A stretch of 64,000 bases of DNA from Pseudomonadota bacterium (GTDB taxonomy: Bacteria; Pseudomonadota; Alphaproteobacteria; Acetobacterales; Acetobacteraceae), in NCBI GenBank assembly GCA_021849425.1, contig JAJZSY010000014.1, positions 1 through 64,000 on the forward strand, in the 5' to 3' direction. The notes beneath the pieces were generated by a model. It was not told the origin of the DNA and did not search any database. It saw only the letters and a program-made list of their open reading frames with translations. Positions 55,061 to 62,758 of this stretch are shown one piece after another; within the stretch, counting starts at the first letter, position 1, and each line of letters starts with the position of its first letter. The position numbers and the translations under genes are program-made.

Positions 55061-56476
55061 TCAGAAGCGGATCGGGATATCGACCAGCACCTTGGCGACC
55101 GGTGCATTCGGCCCCGCGCCGATGCCCACCCCGAGATTGATCGTCGTCGATTTCGAGATCTGGTAGCCGATGCCGAAATTGAAGGTGCCGAAATCATAGG
55201 CCGATCCCTTCACCGCCACATGGTTGAACGTCGCGCCGAACACATGCTCCTGCTGGTAGCTGAGCGTGAAGGTCGTCTCGTCGTTGAGGGCGAAGCCGAT
55301 GCCGAACGTCGCCGCCACCGCATCGCCGGGCTTGGCGTCGGCGGCCACCGCCGGGCCGCCGCCGGGGTCCTGCACGTCGACCGTCCGGCCGAAATTGTGG
55401 ATGTAGAGAAGATTGGCGAACAGGATTCCCGGTGCGGTCGGGTAGAGCAGTGTTATGCTCGGCTCCAGCGCGGCGAACCCGGTGCCGGTCGGCACTTTTT
55501 TCTGAATGCCGGATATGATGCCGCCATTCGGATCGGCGGTGGTGTAGACCGGGACCGAGAACGGGCTGGTGCCGGTTGCGGTCTTGTAGATCAGGTTGCC
55601 CACCACGATCGGCACGCCACCGCCGCCGGCATTGAACTGGTAGCTGGCGCCGAACTGGATGTCGCCGATACTGGCCCCATGGGCGCTCGGCGCCAGAACC
55701 CCGACAGTGGTGCCGCCGCCGCTCTGTTGCAGGATCGATTGGGTAACGGTCTCCTGATACGCGTAGACGAACGGCACTCTTGCACTCAGTTCCAGCCGGT
55801 CGGTCAGGCCGTAGCGCAGCGTCAGTGCCGGTGTCACCATGCTTTGCCGCACCCGTGCGAGCAGGAGCTGGCCGAAGGTGATCCCGGGCAGGATGGTGAA
55901 CCCGTTCAGGCTCAGCTGGTCGTCGGCCGAATAATCGTATTCGAGCGAGGGATCGATCACCAGCGTGCCGCGGGGCGTGAGCACGCCGCCGACCGATTGC
56001 AGCGGCGAGGTCTGCAGCACGCGCGCCTCCCGCCGTTCCGGCGGTTTCGTTTCCGTGATCGGCGCCGCGGTCTGCTCGGGGGATGGTGGCGCGCCGTCCG
56101 TGGCTGGTGCGTCGGCGGCGGGCGCCGCCGCCTGGTTCTGCGCCGCGCTGGTCGGCCCCGGCCCGGCCGCGCGGAGCCGGCGCATGGCCTCGTCGAGCAG
56201 GGCGCCCTGGCGGCCGAGTTCGGCACGCGCGCGGTCGAGCTCGTGCCGCGTGTGCCGCAACCTGGCCTCGGCACGGGCGACGCTGGCGCGCAGCCGCTCG
56301 AGCGCCGCGCCATTGCTCTCCGCCGGCGTGTTGTCTGCCGTGGCGCCCGCGTTCGTGCCCGCGTTCGTGCCCGCGTTCGTCCCGGCGCCGGGTTGTGCTG
56401 CGGCGGCGGGCAAAGCCAGTCCGGCGGCAAACAGCGCCGCCGCCACGCGGCGCGGCCGTGTCGGGTCAAGGTTCAT
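55061..56476 (-). CDS. FapF-like outer-membrane barrel with coiled-coil plug
   Basis: A 471-residue exported protein. A signal peptide (about 10-27) is followed by short Gly-Thr-Asn-Ala repeats (32-44) and a coiled coil at about 57-103 ('LERLRASVARAEARLRHTRH'). From about 170 come repeated amphipathic strands ('EYDYSADDQLSLNGFTILPG'), ending 'LVDIPIRF' with C-terminal Phe. FapF of Pseudomonas has the same layout: a coiled-coil gating helix plus a barrel that exports Fap subunits. It overlaps the activator gene by 11 bases. The promoter at 54926 lies downstream of it, so this gene belongs to the activator's unit. Confidence 0.65.
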   Translation of the reverse strand: MNLDPTRPRRVAAALFAAGLALPAAAAQPGAGTNAGTNAGTNAGATADNTPAESNGAALERLRASVARAEARLRHTRHELDRARAELGRQGALLDEAMRRLRAAGPGPTSAAQNQAAAPAADAPATDGAPPSPEQTAAPITETKPPERREARVLQTSPLQSVGGVLTPRGTLVIDPSLEYDYSADDQLSLNGFTILPGITFGQLLLARVRQSMVTPALTLRYGLTDRLELSARVPFVYAYQETVTQSILQQSGGGTTVGVLAPSAHGASIGDIQFGASYQFNAGGGGVPIVVGNLIYKTATGTSPFSVPVYTTADPNGGIISGIQKKVPTGTGFAALEPSITLLYPTAPGILFANLLYIHNFGRTVDVQDPGGGPAVAADAKPGDAVAATFGIGFALNDETTFTLSYQQEHVFGATFNHVAVKGSAYDFGTFNFGIGYQISKSTTINLGVGIGAGPNAPVAKVLVDIPIRF

Positions 56477-57524
56477 CGCTGGTCTCCTCCGTGTGGCCGG
56501 TCGCCGCCATGCGTTGCAGCGCGCGGTAGAGTGTTATGCGGGCGATGCCGAGTTCGCGGGCGGCGCGGGCGCGGTTCTGGCCGCAGCGGGCGAGGGCGGC
56601 GCGCACCGCCTCGGGATCGACCATCCCGTGCGAGCCGGTCGTGGCCCGCCGGTGCCGGGCTTCGCGCGCGGCGGGCAATGCGAGGTCCGCTTCCCCGATC
56701 GTCCGCCCGCTCGCCATCACCGCGGCCCGCCGCACCGTCGAGACGAGTTCGCGCACATTGCCCGGCCAGTCATGGCGGCAGAGCGCGGCCATCGCCCCGG
56801 CCGAGAACCCGTCCACCGCCAGCCCCAGATCGCGCGCGGCCGCCCGCAGCACGACCATGGCGAGCAGTTCGATATCGCCGTCCCGCTCGCGCAGCGGCGG
56901 CATCTCGAGCTGCAGCACATTGAGCCGATAGAACAGGTCTTCGCGAAACCGGCCCTCGCCGATGGCTCGCCGCAGATCGACATGAGTGGCGGCGATGACG
57001 CGGGTGCGCACGCTTACCGGCTCGCGCCCGCCGAGGCGGAAAATCTGCCCCTCCTGCAGGAATCGCAGCAGATGCCCTTGCAGGTCCATCGGCAGGTCGC
57101 CGATCTCGTCGAGAAAGAGCGATCCGCCCGCCGCCATCTCGACCAGACCGATCCGCCGCGCCGTGGCGCCGGTGAAGGCGCCTTTCTCGTAGCCGAAAAG
57201 TTCCGAGGCGATCAGCCCGGCGGGCAGCGCGGCGCAGTTGATGGCGACGAACCGGCCATCGCGGGCGTTCGAGCGGTCGTGCAGGGCGCGGGCGGCGAGT
57301 TCCTTTCCGGTGCCGGTTTCCCCGGTGATCAGCACCGGGGCGTCGACCGGGGCGAACCGGCGGATCAGCTCGAACAACCGGCACATCGCCGGCGATTGCC
57401 CGACCATGATCCGCTCGGCGCCGGCGCAGGCGCCGGGGGGGACGCTGGCCGCAGCGCGAGGCTGGCGTGCAGGCGCAGGTTCAATCGGCCGGATCGCATT
57501 TCCGTACAGAGCGGTGTGTCGCAT
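56466..57524 (-). CDS. Sigma-54-dependent activator without a sensor domain
   Basis: A 352-residue AAA+ protein. 'LITGETGTGKELAARALHDR' (Walker A), 'LFGYEKGAFTGATARRIGLV' (GAFTGA loop contacting sigma-54) and 'GGSLFLDEIGDLPMDLQGHL' (Walker B) are intact. A Fis-type HTH ends the protein ('AARELGIARITLYRALQRM'). Only about 40 residues precede the AAA+ core, so there is no receiver or GAF sensor. It probably controls the promoter at 54926 and is divergent from the chemoreceptor gene. Confidence 0.85.
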   Translation of the reverse strand: MRHTALYGNAIRPIEPAPARQPRAAASVPPGACAGAERIMVGQSPAMCRLFELIRRFAPVDAPVLITGETGTGKELAARALHDRSNARDGRFVAINCAALPAGLIASELFGYEKGAFTGATARRIGLVEMAAGGSLFLDEIGDLPMDLQGHLLRFLQEGQIFRLGGREPVSVRTRVIAATHVDLRRAIGEGRFREDLFYRLNVLQLEMPPLRERDGDIELLAMVVLRAAARDLGLAVDGFSAGAMAALCRHDWPGNVRELVSTVRRAAVMASGRTIGEADLALPAAREARHRRATTGSHGMVDPEAVRAALARCGQNRARAARELGIARITLYRALQRMAATGHTEETSDEP

Positions 57525-57835
57525 GGCCTCCCCACCGGGTGGATCGCGGGGATGCTATCAACGATGATGCCGGATAATATTGCAGAATGTATTAAGACTA
57601 TTTCTATTAAGTTGTATTGAGGCTTATATAAAGTATTTGTTTACTATATTTGGATAATGTCCTGACGATTTCATCGGTCTAAAGGAGTCGTCCTCCTGAA
57701 CATTATCCGGATGGGTGATATCCCGTATGCCGGCCATCGCACCGCGCGGGACATCCGCTCCGATTCAACATCAAAACACTTTTTTTTAACTAAACTCTGT
57801 CATGCAGTCCGGGAAGGTTGAACCGGAGACATGTC
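57525..57835. promoter_or_regulatory. AT-rich divergent intergenic region with three GGATAAT motifs
   Basis: 311 bases without a gene. Three near-identical sites occur: CCGGATAATATTG at 57570, TTGGATAATGTCC at 57650, and an inverted CCGGATAATGTTC (read on the minus strand) ending at 57710. GGATAATGT (57652-57660) and ACATTATCC (57700-57708) form an inverted pair. The T-run at 57780 lies close to the chemoreceptor start. The region is more AT-rich than its neighbours and probably binds a regulator; it carries the promoters of the activator and the chemoreceptor genes. Confidence 0.55.
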
Positions 57836-59785
57836 GTGCTGAACAAGCTTTCAATTCGTCACCAGTTTGCCGCGCTCGGTGCGTTCGGCGTCGTGATGAC
57901 ACTGGTCGCCATCGCTCTCGGGCTGCTGGCGTCCTATCAGATCGAGGTGCAGTCGCGTAAATCCGAACTTCGCGCCCTGGTAAGTGACGCCGTGCACATT
58001 ACCGGCGGGTTCGTGGGCATGGCGGAGAAGGGAACGATGCCGCAGCCGCAGGCCAAGTCCCTCGCGCTCAAGGCCCTCGGCGCCGCCCGCTTCGATCACG
58101 GCAACTATTATTTCGTCGACAGTGCGAAAGGGATCGGGCTGCAGCACGTCAACAAGGCGCTGATCGGCACCAACCGCTACGACGCCAAGGACATGTTCGG
58201 CAACTACACCGATCGGGTGATGATCAATTCGATCCGCGCCGGCCATCCGGCCTTTGCCCATTACTTCATGCCGAAAGCCGGCTCGTCCAAGCCGCAGCCG
58301 AAAATCTCCTTCATGGGACAGGTGCCCGGCTGGGGCTGGTATATCGGCACCGGCGCCTATGTCGACGATATCGATGCCCAGCTCTGGAAGGGTGTGTCGC
58401 GCTTCTCCCTGGTCTTCGTGCCGCTCTTCGCGCTCTTCCTCATCGCGATGTATCTGATGCAGCGCAACGTCAACAACACGCTGCGCGCGATCACCTCCGC
58501 CATGACCCAGCTTTCCCGCGGCGAGTTCGAGACATCCATCCCCTTCACCGACCGCAAGGACGAGATCGGCGGCATGGCGCGGGCGGTCGAGGTGTTCAAG
58601 TCCGCGGGCATCGAGAAGGCCCAACTGGAGGCCGAAGCCGCCCATCTCGCCCGCACGCGCGAGGCCGAGCGGCTGGAGGCCGAGGCCCGGCGCGAGGCGG
58701 CCGCAAGCCAGCTCGCCCATGTGCTCGATGCCGTTGCCGGTGGCCTTGAGGAACTTGCGGCCGGGCATCTCACCTACCGGCTGACCGAGGCATTCGGCGA
58801 CGATTACGACCGTCTGCGCAATGATTTCAACGCGGCTCTCGATCGGCTGCAGGAGGCAATGGGGGTTGTCGCTGCGAACGCCACGGCGATCAGGTCGGGC
58901 GCTTCGGAAATCTCCGCGGCGGCGGACGATCTGTCCCGCCGCACCGAGCAGCAGGCCGCAACACTCGAGGAAACCGCCGCCGCGCTTGAGGAAATCACAG
59001 CAACCGTTCGGCGGACCGCCGATGCGGCGGTGCATGCCCGCAACGTGGTCGGCGCTGCGCAGGGCGATGCCGAACGCGGCGGCGCCGTCGTGTCCCAGGC
59101 CGTGGCGGCGATGGGTGAGATCGAGGCGTCATCCAAGCAGATCGGCAGCATCATCGGGGTCATCGATGAGATCGCGTTCCAGACCAACCTCCTCGCGCTC
59201 AATGCCGGGGTCGAGGCCGCCCGGGCTGGTGACGCCGGACGTGGCTTTGCCGTTGTTGCCTCCGAGGTTCGCGCGCTCGCGCAGCGTTCAGCGGACGCGG
59301 CGAAGGAAATCAAGACGCTGATTTCCGCCTCGAACCAGCAGGTTGTGGCGGGTGTCGATCTTGTCGGCCAGACCGGTCGCGCTCTTGAGCGCATTGTCGG
59401 GCAGATCGGCGAGATCAACGGCGTGGTGGCGGAAATCGCCGCATCCGCCCAGGAGCAGTCGACCGGGCTGGTGCAGGTGAACACGGCCGTTGGTCAGATG
59501 GATCAGACGACGCAGCAGAACGCGGCGATGGTCGAGGAGTCGACGGCGGCGAGCCATAGCCTGGCACGGGAAGCGGAGCAGCTTTCCGGCCTGATGGCGC
59601 GGTTCGATCTCGGGGCGGTCGCGCACGAGCCGGCAATGCCCCGCCCGGCGACAAGCGCCCGGCCGGCCGCGTCCCGAGCGGCCCCCATCCGCCCGGCGCA
59701 GACTGCCACCCGCCCCGTGAAGCCGGCGCCGCTCCGCGAAGCACAGATGGAAACCGCCGGCGAGGATAATTGGGAAGACTTCTGA
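57836..59785 (+). CDS. Methyl-accepting chemotaxis protein with single Cache sensor
   Basis: A 649-residue protein from GTG 57836, with CGGAGAC eight bases upstream; TTG 57818 is less likely. Membrane helices lie at about 8-30 and 190-208. The periplasmic part '[20 protein letters not shown]' is sCache_2-like. HAMP at about 210-262, then the cytoplasmic hairpin with '[20 protein letters not shown]' and '[20 protein letters not shown]' near the tip. The C-terminal tail, 'AGEDNWEDF', ends with a CheB/CheR-style tether. The ligand is unknown. Confidence 0.93.
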   Translation: MLNKLSIRHQFAALGAFGVVMTLVAIALGLLASYQIEVQSRKSELRALVSDAVHITGGFVGMAEKGTMPQPQAKSLALKALGAARFDHGNYYFVDSAKGIGLQHVNKALIGTNRYDAKDMFGNYTDRVMINSIRAGHPAFAHYFMPKAGSSKPQPKISFMGQVPGWGWYIGTGAYVDDIDAQLWKGVSRFSLVFVPLFALFLIAMYLMQRNVNNTLRAITSAMTQLSRGEFETSIPFTDRKDEIGGMARAVEVFKSAGIEKAQLEAEAAHLARTREAERLEAEARREAAASQLAHVLDAVAGGLEELAAGHLTYRLTEAFGDDYDRLRNDFNAALDRLQEAMGVVAANATAIRSGASEISAAADDLSRRTEQQAATLEETAAALEEITATVRRTADAAVHARNVVGAAQGDAERGGAVVSQAVAAMGEIEASSKQIGSIIGVIDEIAFQTNLLALNAGVEAARAGDAGRGFAVVASEVRALAQRSADAAKEIKTLISASNQQVVAGVDLVGQTGRALERIVGQIGEINGVVAEIAASAQEQSTGLVQVNTAVGQMDQTTQQNAAMVEESTAASHSLAREAEQLSGLMARFDLGAVAHEPAMPRPATSARPAASRAAPIRPAQTATRPVKPAPLREAQMETAGEDNWEDF

Positions 59786-59805
59786 ACGAACCGCCTCAAT
59801 TCGCC

Positions 59806-59832
59806 CCCGGCGGGAGACAGTCTCCCGCCGGG
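59806..59832 (+). terminator. Hairpin after the chemoreceptor gene
   Basis: A perfect 12-bp stem CCCGGCGGGAGA with loop CAG and TCTCCCGCCGGG. It lies 20 bases after the stop, between convergent genes; the T run is short. Confidence 0.75.
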
Positions 59833-59874
59833 TCTCTGTTCAGAACAATGGCTCGCAGCCAGGAAAGCGGCAGA

Positions 59875-60822
59875 TCACCCTCCGCGCACACCCTGGGTGT
59901 TAACGTAAAGTGCATAGAGACTCCGGCTCGCCGCCATGAACAACCGGTTGCGGTGACGGCCGCCGAAGCAGACATTGGCGCAGCGCTCGGGCAGGGCGAT
60001 GCGGCCGATCGGCGTTCCACCGGGGTCGAACACCATCACCCCGTCCAGCTCCGCCGCGCCCATGCCCCAGCCGCACCACATATTCCCATCGATATCGACG
60101 CGGAAACCGTCCGGCGTGCCGCCAGGTCCGGCATCGATCAGCCGCCGGTTGTTGGTCAGGCGGCTTCCATCCACCACATCGAACACATGGATCGCCCGGT
60201 GCGGTTCGGCCCGCGAGGCGACCACGTAGAGCCGGCTCTCATCCGGCGAGAAGGCCAGCCCGTTCGGCCCCGCGATATCGTCCGCCACCATGGCGACTGC
60301 GCCGCTCGCCGGATCGATCCGGTAGATCGCCGGCGGCAGTTCGGCGTCAGCCCGATGCCCCTCATACCACCCGGAAATGCCGAAGGGCGGGTCGGTGAAC
60401 CAGATGCTGCCGTCGGACTTCACCACAACGTCGTTCGGCGAATTCAGCCTTCGCCCGCCGAACCCGTCAGCCAGCACCGTGATGCCGCCATCGGTTTCCG
60501 TACGGACAACCCGCCGACCGCCATGCTCGCAGGTGATGAGCCGCCCCTGGCGGTCCCTGGTGTTGCCGTTGGCATGGCCGGCCGGCTGGCGGAACACGCT
60601 GACGCGCCCATCGGTTTCGTCCCAGCGCAGCATCCGGTCGTTCGGAATGTCGCTCCACAGCAGGAAGCGCCCGTCGCCGAACCAGACCGGCCCTTCCGCC
60701 CAGCGGCAGCCATCGGCCAGCCGCTCCACCGCAGCGTTGAACAGGCGGTAGCGCGCGAAGGACGGGCTGAGCACATGGATCGCCGGATCGGGGTAGCGCT
60801 CGGCCGGCTGCCACGTGGTCAT
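59875..60822 (-). CDS. SMP-30/gluconolactonase family protein
   Basis: A 315-residue six-bladed beta-propeller. Conserved pieces: 'CRWAEGPVWFGDGRFLLWSD' (metal ligand Glu), 'RRLNSPNDVVVKSDGSIWFT' (Asn ligand), 'GPNGLAFSPDESRLYVVASR' and 'GTPDGFRVDIDGNMW' (Asp ligand). It hydrolyses sugar lactones. The start codon overlaps the first permease gene by four bases, so it works with the transporter. It would act on a lactone from the oxidised imported sugar. Confidence 0.9.
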   Translation of the reverse strand: MTTWQPAERYPDPAIHVLSPSFARYRLFNAAVERLADGCRWAEGPVWFGDGRFLLWSDIPNDRMLRWDETDGRVSVFRQPAGHANGNTRDRQGRLITCEHGGRRVVRTETDGGITVLADGFGGRRLNSPNDVVVKSDGSIWFTDPPFGISGWYEGHRADAELPPAIYRIDPASGAVAMVADDIAGPNGLAFSPDESRLYVVASRAEPHRAIHVFDVVDGSRLTNNRRLIDAGPGGTPDGFRVDIDGNMWCGWGMGAAELDGVMVFDPGGTPIGRIALPERCANVCFGGRHRNRLFMAASRSLYALYVNTQGVRGG

Positions 60823-61769
60823 CGTTCGTTCTCCCGCCCATAGGCGAGCAGCAGCGCCAGGATGACGACGCCATAGGCGATGCTGCGCACGTAGTCGGGC
60901 ATCGATAGCGCGAGCAGCACCGAGACCAGCACGGTCAGGCTCACGGCCCCGGCGGCGACGCCGAGATAGTTGCCGCGCCCGCCAAGGATGTTCACCCCGC
61001 CGATCACCACCGCGGCGATCGAGGTGAACAGATAGGGATCGCCGAGCCCGAGCGAAGCCTGCCCGCCGAAGCCGACCAGCATGATCCCGCCGAGAGCGGC
61101 GAAGCCGCCGCAAAGGGCGTAGAGCAGGATCGTCATCCGCCGGGCGTCGATCCCGGCCAGCGTGGCGGCGAGCGGATTGGTGCCGAGCGCGTAGGTCGCC
61201 CGCCCGAACCGCGTCACCGCGAGTGCGCCGCTGACCAGCGCGGTCACGAACGCCCAGAGCCAGAGCGCATCGGGAATGCCGAGCAGGCTGCCATGCGCCA
61301 GCGTCTGGATCAGCGGCGGCGCGTAGGATGAGCAGGAGGAGCAGGTGAAACCGCCGCTCAGCCCGAGTGTCAGCCCCTCGACGATGCCGTTCGCCGCCAG
61401 CGTCATCACCACCGCGGGAATGCCGAACAGCGCGATGCCGATGCCATTGGCCACCCCCACCGCCACCCCCATGCCAAGGGCTGCGGCGATCGCTTCCGGC
61501 GCGCCCGTGTTCTTGCCGAGCGAGGTGGTGGTGAGCAGGATCGCCGCGGCGTTCATCACCCAGGGCACCGAAAGGTCGATCCCGCCGATCAGGATGACGA
61601 AGCACTGCCCCGCCGCCACGAGGCCGACGAACGAGGCGATCACCAGGATCGAGGCCACGCTGGGGCCGGACAGAAAGCCCGGATGCGCCATCTCGCCAAC
61701 CACGAAAAGCCCGATCGCGGCGGCAATCGCGTAAAGGATTCGCCGTGTATCGACCGTGAGCGTTCTCAT
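60819..61769 (-). CDS. Sugar ABC transporter permease, YjfF/RbsC-like
   Basis: A 316-residue membrane protein with about nine helices. 'VILIGGIDLSVPWVMNAAAI' is the standard RbsC-type motif. 'LGTNPLAATLAGIDARRMTI' is the cytoplasmic loop that docks to the ATPase. An unusual 'GGFTCSSCSSYAPPL' carries a CxxC pair in an exposed segment. It starts four bases inside the next permease. Two different permeases in one operon recall the galactofuranose system. Confidence 0.9.
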   Translation of the reverse strand: MRTLTVDTRRILYAIAAAIGLFVVGEMAHPGFLSGPSVASILVIASFVGLVAAGQCFVILIGGIDLSVPWVMNAAAILLTTTSLGKNTGAPEAIAAALGMGVAVGVANGIGIALFGIPAVVMTLAANGIVEGLTLGLSGGFTCSSCSSYAPPLIQTLAHGSLLGIPDALWLWAFVTALVSGALAVTRFGRATYALGTNPLAATLAGIDARRMTILLYALCGGFAALGGIMLVGFGGQASLGLGDPYLFTSIAAVVIGGVNILGGRGNYLGVAAGAVSLTVLVSVLLALSMPDYVRSIAYGVVILALLLAYGRENER

Positions 61770-62758
61770 CGCCGCCTCCTGATCGCGCCACCGATGGCGC
61801 CGCCGAGCACAACCGCCACGATCAGGAACACCCCTTCGTAGAACGACTGATAGAGTGGGTTGACGTGGCTGAAGAACAGGATGTTGACGATCAGCGTGGT
61901 GATGAAGGCCCCCGCAATCGCGCCGGCCGCCGAGCCACGGCCGCCGAAGAGCGAGACCCCGCCGAGCACGACCGCGACGATGGAAGTCAGCGTGTAGCTG
62001 TTGCCCGTGGTCGCGTCGCCCGCCGTGGCCGATGCGGCGAGAAACAGCCCTGCCGCGGCCGCCAGCGCCCCATCCAGCATGTAGGCGATGATCTTGGTGC
62101 GCAGCACGTTGACCCCGAGCGCGCGGGCCGAGGCCTCGTCATTGCCGATCGCGTAGAGATCGACACCCGTGCGCGAGCGCCGGAACCCCGCCCAGGCCAG
62201 CACGAGAAGGCCGATATAGACGAGTGCCCAGGGCGCGTTCGGGTTGACCAGCAGATTGGTGTAGGCCGGCGGAATGGCGCCGCCCGGCGCCGGCAGCACG
62301 CGGATCGCGAGACCCTGGTAGATCGACAGCGTCGCCAGTGTCACCACGATCGGCTGCAACCGGCCGAACGCCACCAGCAACCCGTTCACGAGGCCGCAGG
62401 CCGCCCCCACCGCGAGAATGACGGCCGACCACAGCAGCGCGCCGCCGAGCGACTTGCCCATGGTCACCGCCGCGAGCGCGTTGGCGAGATCGACCACCCC
62501 GCCGACCGAGAGGTCGATGCCGCGGGTGAGCACGACGAAGCTCTGGCCCACGGCGGCGAAGACCAGCGGAATGGCGTTGTTCACCGTCGAGGTCAGCTCG
62601 AAATTGCCCGGCAGCCGGTGCTGCTCGATGCTGTAGACCAGCAGGAACCCGGCGACCGCCAGGGCAAGGATCGCGCCGGCGAGGATCAGGCCGATATTCT
62701 GCCCGATCGCGTGGCCAAGCCGGCTGCCGCGTGGCAGTGCTGCGGCGTCAGGCTGCAT
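61766..62758 (-). CDS. Sugar ABC transporter permease, YtfT/RbsC-like
   Basis: A 330-residue membrane protein from ATG 62758. 'VVLTRGIDLSVGGVVDLANA' and 'IGNDEASARALGVNVLRTKI' are RbsC family landmarks; about nine helices are visible. It would form the heterodimeric channel with the 60819 permease. It overlaps the ATPase stop. Confidence 0.9.
   Translation of the reverse strand: MQPDAAALPRGSRLGHAIGQNIGLILAGAILALAVAGFLLVYSIEQHRLPGNFELTSTVNNAIPLVFAAVGQSFVVLTRGIDLSVGGVVDLANALAAVTMGKSLGGALLWSAVILAVGAACGLVNGLLVAFGRLQPIVVTLATLSIYQGLAIRVLPAPGGAIPPAYTNLLVNPNAPWALVYIGLLVLAWAGFRRSRTGVDLYAIGNDEASARALGVNVLRTKIIAYMLDGALAAAAGLFLAASATAGDATTGNSYTLTSIVAVVLGGVSLFGGRGSAAGAIAGAFITTLIVNILFFSHVNPLYQSFYEGVFLIVAVVLGGAIGGAIRRRR

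Noticed and set aside
54121-55197. N-terminal extension of the 53713 protein through the 54216 gene
   Set aside because: A signal peptide begins at ATG 54120, and the extended frame overlaps another secreted protein gene and the sigma-54 promoter.
56350-56390. Short 12-base tandem repeat in the FapF-like gene
   Set aside because: It is three in-frame copies encoding GTNA after the signal peptide; a coding microsatellite, not a separate element.
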